From positions 70,138,046 to 70,202,045 of the forward strand of contig NC_069125.1 of NCBI RefSeq assembly GCF_026914265.1: 64,000 nt of DNA. Direction: 5' to 3'. Position 1 is the stretch's first letter. The number at the start of each line of letters is the position of its first letter. The translations under genes and the position numbers were made by a program. The stretch is from Mya arenaria. Its lineage: Eukaryota > Mollusca > Bivalvia > Myida > Myidae. Positions 24,943 to 35,480 of this stretch are shown here, piece by piece. The notes beneath the pieces were generated by a model. That model was not told the DNA's origin, searched no databases, and was given only the letters and a program-made list of their open reading frames with translations.

Positions 24943-25626
24943 GAGCATGAGTTGATTATGATACTTGTTGTGTTTTTTGTTGTTGTTGTTTTTTTCAAAA
25001 TATGTTTAATGTTAAATTGAATATGAAATCTTTCTCTATGATTTCACAAAGAAGTTCAAGACTTTTTGATCGTTTTCCCTTTAAGTCTATTATTATATTG
25101 TTCAATGATGAAATTAGTCATCGACTTCGAGTATGATTATTGTATTTCAAACTAACTCTATATAACTATTAACTATATAAAAGTCCTTTCACAACAAAGC
25201 AGAGTTTAAACCTAATTTGTAACTCAAATTATCATTTACAAATTGTACTTTTGAATAGCCTGATATTGATTCCTTCAAAACGACAAAATAATCGTTGCCT
25301 TTTCATTATCAGTACTTGTCATTTTTTGTGATTGTATTTTGGTAGGCTACCTATACATCCGTGACATAGACTATATTACGTGCGTCTCAACATATTTGCA
25401 ATTCAAACAGCAAAATCATGAATATTCGAATGGTATTCTTCGAACATCAGGATCGGTTTGAAACTGTCCATTGACATGAATGGTAAGACGAAGGTCCAAC
25501 AAAGTAAACACAGCCATTACCGGTTGAAGTAGCATTCTGTAAATCTAAACATATCTCGAAAAAAACAACATCCTAACTACACTTTGAACAAAGGACATGA
25601 ACTTCAAAAAACAGTTATGTATTTAT
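24943..25626. other. Shared 3' flank between convergent innexin and C1q genes
   Basis: An AT-rich spacer between the innexin stop (+) and the C1q stop (-), so it contains both 3' UTRs. It matches 38639-38670 joined to 48208-48863 in unit B, across the LTR element insertion. A (TTG)n stretch at about 24970-24990 is shared with unit B. Confidence 0.6.
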
Positions 25627-26926
25627 TCACGGATATACAAACATTCCAGTGAACGAAGTCAAACGGTAGCCGGTCCAGCCTTCGACGTGGTTTCCAATGA
25701 CTTCCTCGATAGCCACGGTGTCGCCTTTTTGAAGTCTCAGAGCAACAGTGTTTCCTCCCTGAAGATCCTGGGCGTCGTGTGCAGTCTCAGCCACCCCATC
25801 GATAATGTGCTCACCATTCTTAACGAGTTTAGCTTCCAATTCACCGTAGTTGCCCCTTTGACTTACCATGAATGAGAATACGTACATTCCTGCCTCGGGA
25901 CACGTAAAATGGCCCGTATTAGGGTCGTAGCCGTTTGCTTCGTTGGTTATTATCTACAAAATGTATTATCGAATGTTTGCACTCCGATTGTGATGTAACT
26001 TAAAAGAAAAGCCCGTAGTTAGCCATTTTTGGGAGTCTTTATTGAAAATTGAAAACAGATATTTGATCTACACACAACGGTTGAACATAATCACTAATTT
26101 ATTATTGCAAGAGACCAACCTTGTTAAACCTGATCACTTGTCCAGAGCCCAGTGTCATATCATGGTCAAGCCATACCGAAAACGCTACATTGCCATCAAC
26201 TGTAAATTGATTCATGAAGAGTTAGCCTAACCTCAAACAAACGTGCATTTCGAAGTTCTTGTATCTGATCGTTTGGTTTTTACATTTGCATTGCGCGTTC
26301 CGTTATAACAGTGCAAAAAAAAACACAGTCGTTTACGAAACATCAATTGTTATGATAATAAATTTAGTTTATATGCGATGACTTTCAAATGGTAACTTCT
26401 ACATTATAATCACACCATTAGCATTTGAAACTGAATTTACAATGAATACTTTCGTAACTTCTAAGGGATCTGAACCAACTACTTGATATTAGCAACCATG
26501 AAGTTCTTACATTGTCTTTTCTTTCGAAGCATTTGTTCATCGTAACGCTGCTTTTTCAAGTCAGCAGCAGCTGTTTGACAAGTGGCGAGGGATTCCTGCA
26601 TCTCTTTAATCTGTGCATCAAACTTCTCATCTTGCAGCTGAATCAAAATCTGTTGGCTCCTGATTGTTTGGTCGATCTCCCTAAATATTTTAACGAAGCA
26701 TGGTGATAACAAAGTCAGTTTAGAAGTTTAATTTCTCCTAACAAAGATTTAACGTGGGTCTACCCATTCGTGTTTATGAAAGGTTATAGATGTTTTAACG
26801 TACGTACGCCTGCTTCTGTTCTAAGGCAGCAACACGCCGTAGTAAATCATCGTTTGCCGCTCCATGAGCACCTGACGTTAAATGCAAACAAATAAAAGAA
26901 ATAGTTAAAACAAAAAGCCGTTCCAT
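25627..26926 (-). CDS. Secreted C1q-domain protein, copy A (4 exons)
   Basis: C1q/TNF-fold lectin-like protein. In bivalves this large family acts in recognition of microbes and glycans. Exons in transcript order: 26926-26808, 26680-26511, 26199-26120 and 25953-25627, together 696 bases, or 231 residues plus stop, all with GT-AG borders and matching phases. Signal peptide: MERLFVLTISFICLHLTSGA. Residues about 25-100 are a heptad-like coiled coil (DDLLRRVAALEQKQ...). The globular C1q domain follows from VAFSVWLDHDM through GHFTCPEAGMYVFSFMV to TSFTGMFVYP at the C-terminus. There is no collagen repeat, so it is the C1q-like (non-collagen) class. An AATAAA overlaps the stop codon and could be the polyadenylation signal. 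An upstream open segment (27092-26990), conserved in unit B and ending in a good donor, may be an alternative first exon. Confidence 0.92.
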
Positions 26927-26989
26927 CGTTTAACTTGAATATCTGTCTACACACCAGCATAGTTTGCGATAGAGATAAGCATACATACT

Positions 26990-27092
26990 TACTGTGGCAG
27001 TAATCAGCAATGTCAAACTGATTACGTAGCCATTCAGCAACGAGGAATGACGACTTGATTAAACGAACAGAGTACGAGACGAATACGTGCAT
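26990..27092 (-). other. Possible alternative or non-coding first exon of C1q copy A
   Basis: The open segment reads ...FLVAEWLRNQFDIADYCH and ends in a donor-like CACA|GTAAGT. Its phase would fit the acceptor CGTCAG at 26872-26874, giving YCHS-AHGAANDD and skipping the signal peptide. The same segment and donor are kept in unit B (about 50245-50340, WLRDQFDIADYCH). It lacks a clear signal peptide, so it could be 5' UTR, an alternative start, or simply conserved by recent duplication. Confidence 0.4.
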
Positions 27093-27144
27093 ACGGAAGC
27101 GATAAACAAGTCCGTATTAAGACTGACCCTTGTATCTACGGTAG

Positions 27145-27345
27145 ACATAAACATATATCAGTGTATGAGAGAGAAAGGCTGGCGAAAGTCGCTCTCATCA
27201 CTGAAGTGAACGGACTCTTTTATTTACACCATGCTGTTATTATAACGTAAGCCAAAATTGATCAACATGTTTACGCCAATAAAGTACCATTATCGGCTGC
27301 AATAGGTGTGGTACAGAAAATAACATAAATTTATTTAAGTTCAAA
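27145..27345. repeat. Terminal piece of duplication unit A
   Basis: A stretch matching 55085-55290, with the shared sequences CACCATGCTGTTATT/ATACCATGCTGTTATT, ATCAACATGTTT and ACATAAATTTATTT. It marks the far edge of the duplicated block. Confidence 0.8.
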
Positions 27346-27655
27346 CATTCAACATAATTAGTTACAATGAAGTAGATCAAATTGATCCTTGATCAGTGAC
27401 AGGAAATAATACGTGTTCATATATACATGGCGCTCACCGAGTCATTACAGGAAACGAAAGAAATTTAGTATCTAAGAACACAATATGGTATATTGTAAGG
27501 GATATATTAATTTGATTCTAAAGAACATAAATGTAAATTAGACCTTGACATGTCAACAGTTGTTACGTTTTCAGAGGACATTCACACAATAGAATACCAT
27601 CTATAAACATGCTTAAGCTACAGAGTAAAGTGTTTTCTCATTTCAAAAGCTCTTT
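27346..27655. other. AT-rich spacer, nothing recognised
   Basis: Intergenic sequence between the end of duplication unit A and the LINE remnant. I see no coding or structural signal. Confidence 0.4.
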
Positions 27656-28180
27656 ATACAAATACAGCGAGGTTTTTAAACGTATTAACTTTCTTTGACA
27701 TGAACAGCTCAATAGTTTGAAACATGCTTTGATTTCTACAATTATATTTGGGGAGGTAGCTTTGTCCAATTTCGGAATACAAATTACATTCAAAAAGGAA
27801 GTGAAACTCATCTTCTAAATGTTACATGATGGACACATCCTATCAACAATATGTGTATTATTCCATCTCCCAGTTTCGATACTAAGCCTACGCGATGATA
27901 ATCTCAATTTGCTTAGGGCATTCCTATACTTTTCAATATTAACAAATTTTAAATAAAATTGGAAATAAAATTTGAAAATATTCTATAAAATAAAGCCCTA
28001 GAAGAATCAGTAAGTCTACCATAAACATCTTTGACAAAGTCTTTGTTTATAATATAGCAAAAATTAGGGTATATCCAACACTTTGTGATAACCAAATATG
28101 ATAGAATCCTAATGAATAAATCTTACTTGTTTAGCCCAGTTATTTTTTAAAGGATGAATTTCAATGTCATCTAAAATAAG
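27655..28180 (-). mobile_element. LINE relic (C-terminal end of a non-LTR retrotransposon ORF)
   Basis: On the minus strand, interrupted frames read NALSKLRLSSRRLSIETGRW, then RMCPSCN, then EDEFHFLFECNLYSEIGQSY. This is the typical cysteine-rich C-terminal end of a family of invertebrate LINE reverse-transcriptase proteins. Several in-frame stops are present and no RT domain remains, so it is a 5'-truncated, decayed copy. It is probably the same family as the relic at 58130-59110. Confidence 0.75.
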
Positions 28181-28620
28181 TTTATAGATAAGACTAATGT
28201 ATTCGGTGAACAAATTACTTTTAACCAGTTGTTAAAGTGACACTCTTACTAAAAATCAATACAAACACATGTAAAACAAGCAAAAATTTTAAGTGATACA
28301 CACTCAACTACTTACTAAATAATGCATTTATGGAAAATATTAATTACTATAAACAAAATTACAAACATGTATTAACTAGCTAAATACACAAAAACATTAA
28401 ATGATTGGTGAATGCTAAAATATTTACTACCATCTACTATAGTCTTATAAGGTAGATTTTTAGAGGAACTATTTGACGTCAATAGTGATTTAAAATTACT
28501 GCGCTTTATGACGTCAGTAAACAACGTCGCACGCGCTTTTTGGTGAAATGTACAAAAGTGCGTTTTCTACGTCAATTTGTCTACAAATTCATAATTTTAG
28601 GTATGCAAGAAAAAATATCA
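28181..28620. other. AT-rich spacer with direct TGACGTCA-like motifs
   Basis: AT-rich intergenic DNA with no gene recognised. It leads into the palindrome at 28627-28736. Confidence 0.4.
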
Positions 28621-28626
28621 ATCATA

Positions 28627-28736
28627 TATTTCCGGTCCGGATTGAAAAATCCGACCCTCGGGCACGCTGCGTGACCGGTAACGGCTTACGCGCGTGCCCT
28701 CGGGTCGGATTTTTCTATCCGTATCGGAAACACAAG
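28627..28736. repeat. Large imperfect palindrome (about 40-bp arms)
   Basis: The left arm TTTCCGGTCCGGATTGAAAA continues with ATCCGACCC and GGGCACGC. The right arm is its inverse, with GCGTGCCC and GGGTCGGATTTTTC ending near TATCGGAAAC. The inner 24 bp differ at two positions. The loop is about 27 bp and GC-rich. It sits next to the simple-repeat staircase and looks like a foldback MITE. Confidence 0.8.
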
Positions 28737-28771
28737 ATAGATGCTTATAAACCGAAAGTAAAGTAATGTTA

Positions 28772-29290
<519 letters not shown>

Positions 29291-29687
29291 TCCGTAGGTA
29301 AGTAAGTAAGAAAGAAAGTAAGTTGTTTTGTATTGTGACATGTGCATAACACATATGATATTCACAATACAAATATAAATGATGATAGCACCCGGCCCAT
29401 ACGGCCTATAAGTCATCTTAATGTTAACCTTTCTCAAGCATTGGTACATATATTAACATATACAATTATGTAAATACATTTGCTAAGTTAAAAAAGATTT
29501 GTTAAAAAATAAATTATTAAACCACTTATTGTTACCTGACGAGTCGTTAAATTTTCAGTTTGTTTCAGCAATGCAGCCGTTTTGATTTTCGATAACTATT
29601 ATTTCGAACAACCAAAATTTAGCGAAAACATATTAAAGAAGAAATTTAATAAAGAAATAACGATTTGCTTCGTTACCACTCATAAAC
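29291..29687. other. Spacer between simple repeats and 35-bp minisatellite
   Basis: AT-rich sequence without a recognised feature. Confidence 0.4.
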
Positions 29688-31705
29688 ATAAACATTGCCT
29701 GACCTGGGTCATAGGATCGTACATAAACATTGCCTGACCTGGGTCATGGGATCGTACATAAACATTGCCTGACCTGGGTCATAGGATCGTACATAAACAT
29801 TGCCTGATCTGGGTCATAGGATCGTACATAAACATTGCCTGACCTGGGTCATAGGATCGTACATAAACATTGCCTGACCTGGGTCATAGGATCGTACATA
29901 CACATTGCCTGACCTGGGTCATAGGATCGTACATAAACATTGCCTGACCTGGGTCACAGGATCGTACATAAACATTGCCTGACCTGGGTCACGGGATCGT
30001 ACATAAACATTGCCTGACCTGGGTCATAGGATCGTACATAAACATTGCCTGACCTGGGTCATAGGATCGTACATAAACATTGCCTGACCTGGGTCACAGG
30101 ATCGTACATAAACATTGCCTGACCTGGGTCATAGGATCGTACATAAACATTGCCTGACCTGGGTCATAGGATCGTACATAAACATTGCCTGACCTGGGTC
30201 ACAGGATCGTACATAAACATTGCCTGACCTGGGTCACAGGATCGTACATAACATTGCCTGACCTGGGTCATAGGATCGTATATAAACATTGCCTGACCTG
30301 GGTCATAGGATCGTACATAAACATTGCCTGACCTGGGTCACAGGATCGTACATAAACATTGCCTGACCTGGGTCACAGGATCGTACATAAACATTGCCTG
30401 ACCTGGGTCACAGGATCGTACATAAACATTGCCTGACCTGGGTCATAGGATCGTACATAAACATTGCCTGACCTGGGTCATAGGATCGTACATAAACATT
30501 GCCTGACCTGGGTCATAGGATCGTACATAAACATTGCCTGACCCACATTGGCTGACCTGGCCTGACCTGGGTCACAGGATCGTACATAAACATTGGCTGA
30601 CCTGGGTCACAGGATCGTAGCTCGACATGCCTGACCTGGGTCATAGGATCGTACATAAACATTGGCTGACCTGGGTCACATGATCGTAGCTCAACATGCC
30701 TGACCTGGGTCATAGGATCGTACATAAACATTGCCTGACCTGGGTCATAGGATCGTACATAAACATTGCCTGACCTGGGTCACAGGATCGTACATAAACA
30801 TTGCCTGACCTGGGTCACAGGATCGTACATAAACATTGCCTGACCTGGGTCATAGGATCGTACATAAACATTGCCTGACCTGGGTCACAGGATCGTACAT
30901 AAACATTGCCTGACCTGGGTCATAGGATCGTACATAAACATTGCCTGACCTGGGTCATAGGATCGTACATAAACATTGCCTGACCTGGGTCATAGGATCG
31001 TACATAAACATTGCCTGACCTGGGTCATAGGATCGTACATAAACATTGCCTGACCTGGGTCACAGGATCGTACATAAACATTGCCTGACCTGGGTCACAG
31101 GATCGTACATAAACATTGCCTGACCTGGGTCACAGGATCGTACATAAACATTGCCTGACCTGGGTCACAGGATCGTACATAACCATAGCATGACCTGGGT
31201 CACAGGATCGTACATAAACATTGTCTGACCTGGGTCACAGGATCGTACATAAACATTGCCTGACCTGGGTCACAGGATCGTACATAAACATTGCCTGACC
31301 TGGGTCACAGGATCGTACATAAACATTGCCTGACCTGGGTCATAGGATCGTACATAAACATTGCCTGACCTGGGTCACAGGATCGTACATAAACATTGCC
31401 TGACCTGGGTCACAGGATCGTACATAAACATTGCCTGACCTGGGTCATAGGATCGTACATAAACATTGCCTGACCTGGGTCACAGGATCGTACATAAACA
31501 TTGCCTGACCTGGGTCACAGGATCGTACATAAACATTGCCTGACCTGGGTCACAGGATCGTACACAAACATTGCCTGACCTGGGTCATAGGATCGTACAT
31601 AAACATTGCCTGACCTGGGTCATAGGATCGTAGCTCGACATGCCTGACCTGGGTCATAGGATCGTACATAAACATTGGCTGACCTGGGTCACAAGATCGT
31701 AGCTC
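29688..31705. repeat. Minisatellite, 35-bp unit, about 57 copies
   Basis: A long tandem array with a 35-bp unit containing AAACATTGCCTGACCTGGGT and CATAGGATCGTACAT. The commonest variation is CATAGG versus CACAGG. Units near 30540-30700 and 31625-31700 vary, gaining GTAGCTCGACATGCC or GGCTGACC; these variants probably record older forms. Copies are very uniform, implying recent expansion or homogenisation. It lies between duplication units A and B. Confidence 0.95.
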
Positions 31706-33070
31706 GACAAGAAAAAAAAGAAGAAAAAAAACAAAAACAAAACATGCAAATATTGTCGACTTAGATTGCAGATCGACACTGTATTGGACATTTAATTTGG
31801 TTGTCATCGGTCATAGAACGAAGCTCGACAAAAGAAAGCAACATGCAAATATTGTCGACAATATACTGGACATCAAAACTGGGTGACCCGTAGCTCGACG
31901 AAATAAAACAAAAATAAACATACAAACTTGCGATAAAATTGCCAGGATTGTTGATTTAGGTAATTGAAGAGACAATGATTTCCATGACAATGTTTACCGA
32001 CTATCGGATTTGTTTCGATGCAGTGATCACCATTGACAAATTGATAGCAAATACTATTACTGAATAACAAAAGGATGTAACCGTCACAATTTTCCGGTTT
32101 TTCATTCTTACCTTCAAATTCAAAACAATAACAAATGCAAAAATAAACTAAAAATGTTTAACAGAATAAACGATAGATACTGTATTTATGTCATTGTATT
32201 TATCCTCTTTCTTTAATCATAAAAACTATCATAAAGCAATTCATAGTTTTATTAATGGGGCTACGGAAATATAGCTCGGGCTACAGAAATCTCAAAGTGT
32301 GTAGCCCCATTGACTGCCATGTTAATTCGCACATTGAATATAGAACATATTATGAAAAGGGTACATGCCATTTATTTAGATTAATTTGTCAGTGTGACAC
32401 TAGCACTGTGTCATTTGATTCCTTCCACAATTGGAATTTTGCGACCTTTGACATGTTGTAATAATATGAAACAGGCGTTTTCTAAAATATATAAAAGATA
32501 TATCCAAAAATACTGTTTGAAATGAAGAAACTATAATTTCAAATTCTGTCACCACTTTTTGACACAAACTTAACATAAAAACCATTATAAAACGAAGAAA
32601 AGTGAACGGGACAAAGCAAATTATGGGGATATTTTCCGACTTTGACCTTCAAATGACATTGACATTGAAGTCCTTAATGTTATATCTCAATTTGAAGTAC
32701 ATTATGAGAGAAGTAATACCATAGAAGAAAAATCACTCTTAGTTATTTTATAAAAAAAATTGCCACATTTGAAAATAGTACTTTTACTGAAATGGCAATT
32801 CATGGCGTTCATCTTGGGTGCCATCTTTGATATTTCCTTTTCGCAAGAACCCCTTCTCATGCGATCCAGTCGACAATATTCGCATGTTGCTTTATTTTGT
32901 CGAGCAACGATATATGACCCAGATCAACCAATTTTGATGCCGAATACATTATCGATCTACAATATTTATTTACAGTGTTTTTGTTAAATTTAGTTTAACC
33001 AATATATATTTTACAACGATCGTGAAGAAAGATATGATAACTTTTACTAAGTAATTATCTGTGCACGATT
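31706..33070. other. AT-rich spacer with scattered relatives of the 35-bp unit
   Basis: No gene recognised. Pieces related to the variant 35-bp units (GTAGCTCGAC and its inverse GTCGAGCTAC) recur at 31820-31905 in direct orientation and at 32870-33310 in inverted orientation, for example TTTTGTCGAGCTACGACCCA at 33231-33250. Confidence 0.55.
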
Positions 33071-33072
33071 TT

Positions 33073-33225
33073 TGCGCGAGTTCAGTGTGGTCTTGTGTTT
33101 TGAGGAAAATCGGAGAAAACCCACTTGTCCGGCTTGGTGACCACTAACCAAACTCACATGCACACATTAATCGAACCCGGGTCGCCTTGGTGAGAAGCGA
33201 GTGCGCTAACCACTGCACTAATCGT
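33073..33225 (-). mobile_element. tRNA-derived SINE
   Basis: On the minus strand this reads GTGCAGTGGTTAGCGCACTC, then GCTTCTCACCAAGGCGACCC, then GGGTTCGATTA: A-box-like and B-box-like elements of a tRNA promoter in the right order and spacing. It is followed by GTGGGTTTTCTCCGATTTTC and CAAAACACAAGACCACAC, which resembles the conserved central domain of SINEs found widely in molluscs. A short insertion separates head and body. No protein is encoded. Confidence 0.8.
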
Positions 33226-33386
33226 TCTATTTTGTCGAGCTACGACCCAGGTCAGCCAAAATTTATGTTTATCAGATTGTCGATCTACGATCTACGATCT
33301 AGGTCGACCAATTTATTTATTGTTGCTGATGTACCATCTGCGAACTACGCGCCAATTTCACACACCTTAAATAAATAGATAATCAA

Positions 33387-34268
33387 ATGTTATCTATAAA
33401 TCGGTCAGCAATACTTGGGTCCATCCCGGGCACCAATCAACTGCGGGCCTCCCGAAACGATGACAGGATTGACCGCCTTAACCACGTGTACACTACCGTC
33501 CTCCTGGTTGTGTTTGCCGTCGTCGGCAGCACCACCCAGTTTGCGGGTCACCCAATCCACTGTTGGCATCCTCCGGAGTTCGAAGAGATGGAATGGTACG
33601 AAAGCTACATCGACAACTATTGCTGTAGAACGTTCCTTTGTGGTCTGTTTACAACTGTCAAACTCTTATATGTGTGCAATGTGATTCTTCATGTTGAACT
33701 TATTCATGGGCATGGACTATATGTTCTATGGTTTTGACATTTTGAAAGGATTTCAGACTTACCAGCCGTGGAAACAGAGCCCAAGGTTTCCCCTGGTCAC
33801 GTTTTGTGATTTTGAAATCCGACAACTACAGAACATTCAACGCTGGACATTGCAGTGCGTTCTTCCCATTAACCTTTTCAATGAGAAGGTGTTCATCTTT
33901 CTGTGGTTCTTGCTGTTCCTGATGGTCATATTGTCCATCTACAACCTCGTCAGCTGGTGTTACATCGTCATGCTGAAGAGGCACCGCTACCAGTACGTGA
34001 AAAAGTACCTGACGATAACAAACCGAATACAGGGCGACTTTGACGACAAGTTGTGACGCCGGTTCGCCAATCACTATATCCGGGACGACGGAGTGTTCGT
34101 ATTGCGCATTATCTCCAACAACGCGACGGACCTGGTGACAACGGACCTCGTGAACCACCTGTGGCAAATGTTTCAAGACAAGCAAAGCGGTGGACGACCG
34201 GGCAGCACTGGAAAAAAACTGCGGCCCCTGCCCAGGGATGCAAATACCAGCGCTACTGAGCGTAACTC
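33387..34268 (+). pseudogene. Innexin copy B, decayed paralogue
   Basis: Near-identical to innexin A over the aligned parts but damaged. About 370 bp is missing (corresponding to about 23904-24275 of copy A), removing part of loop 1, TM2 and the intracellular loop. A further 8-bp deletion after YVCNVI shifts the frame, and a TGA interrupts the C-terminal part after GDFDDKL. The C-terminus is split by an insertion: CGTAACTC (34261-34268) is followed by a foreign 4.36-kb element, and the gene tail resumes at 38631. Unlike copy A it has an ATG (33387) directly upstream, in frame with SAILGSIPG, and its splice acceptor position reads TCG rather than TAG. It is therefore unlikely to make a channel, though short products cannot be ruled out. 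Confidence 0.88.
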
Positions 34269-34282
34269 AGTAAAGTACGAAA

Positions 34283-35480
34283 AGCCGGGCTTTTTGTGAA
34301 AGCCAGGTATGAAATATCATACTTGTACTTCTCAAGTTGTTTACCAGAAATATTAGTCTTTTTTAAAATGACTTAAATGTTTTTTCAATGTAAAATCTCG
34401 TGGAAAGTCAGATAAGAAATATCATAAATGTACGTTCTTGTTGATTTCCAAAAATGAAAGTTTTATGTTATACATCAAAAAGAGTTATATGTAAAGTGAC
34501 AGAATTGAAGTAATAGGAGGGCGATTTCTTGAAAAGTCGCAAAATCTCGGGCTTTTCGCAATAAGCCGGTTTTTTGTGAAAAGCCAGATATGAAATATCA
34601 AACATGTACTTCTAAAGTTGTTTACCAGAAGTGCATGTAAAATATAGTTTTTTCAAAGTTAACGTGACAAAACTAAAGTAATTCGAGTGCGTTTTCTTGA
34701 AAAGACGCAGCAACTGGGCTTTTCGCGAATAGCCACAAACAGCCGGGCTTTTCGTGAAAAGCCGCCAAAAGCCAGGCTTTTTGTGAATGCCAGTGGTATG
34801 AAATATCATACATGTACTTCTCAAGTTGATTACCGGAAATATTAGTTTTATAAAAATGACTTAAATAGTTTTTCAATGTAAATGTGTCAAAAATGAAGTA
34901 ATAGGAGGGTTTTCGTGAAAAGTCAGATATGAAATATTATACATGTACGTTCTAGATGATTTTCAGAAATGGAAGTTTTATTATATACAACAAAAAGTTT
35001 CAATGTAAAGTGGTAGAAATGAAGTAATAGGAGCCCGATTTCTTGAAAAGTCGCCCAAAATCGGGCTTTTCGCGATAAGCCGTTGTTTTCGTGAAAAGCC
35101 AGATATGAAATATCTAACATGTTCTTCTAAAGTTGTTTACCAGAAGTGCAAGTTAAATACTATGTAAAATATTATTTTTAAGTTAACGTGACAAAACTGA
35201 AGTTATTCGAATGCTTTTTCTTTAAAAGCCGCAAACACTGTGCCTTTTGCGACTAGCCGCAAAAAGCCGAGTTTTTCGTGAAAAGCCAGATATGAAGTGT
35301 CATACGTGTAATTTTAATTTGTTAACCAGAAATGCATGTCTAAAAAAAATCAATGTTACCGTGAAAAAAATAAAGAAAAGGCTAGCATTTTCTTGACAAG
35401 ACGTAAAAAGGGGAAATCGCCAAATACGGGTTTTTGCGAAAAGCCGCTAAGAGTCGGGATTTTCGTGAAAAGTCAGATGA
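34283..35480. repeat. Subterminal repeats with AAAAGCC palindromes, about 510-bp higher-order unit
   Basis: At least eight sub-units each carry a TATGAAATATCATACATGTA-like block, a TTTACCAGAAGTGCATG-like block and a palindromic GCTTTTCGTGAAAAGC cluster. Spacing between like variants (34311/34800, 34409/34930, 34591/35108) is about 490-520 bp, so three sub-units form a higher-order repeat. A further palindromic cluster at 38517-38617 forms the opposite end of the element. Confidence 0.8.

Larger units (their letters stand above)
23680..27345. repeat. Segmental duplication, unit A (innexin + C1q)
   Basis: This block is collinear with unit B. Matching pieces are innexin (23682-24935 with 33404-34268, then 38631-38670), the 3' flank and C1q gene (about 24962-27140 with 48208-50380), and a tail of about 200 bp (27145-27345 with 55085-55290). 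By eye the coding parts differ only at scattered bases. Similarity stops near the 5' splice boundary of innexin on one side and just after AAATTTATTT on the other. Unit A lacks the three large insertions found in B and so acts as the empty-site reference. Confidence 0.88.

Noticed and set aside
29688-31705. CRISPR-like array of 35-bp repeats
   Set aside because: The repeats are directly adjacent with no unique spacers, in eukaryotic intron-bearing DNA without cas genes.
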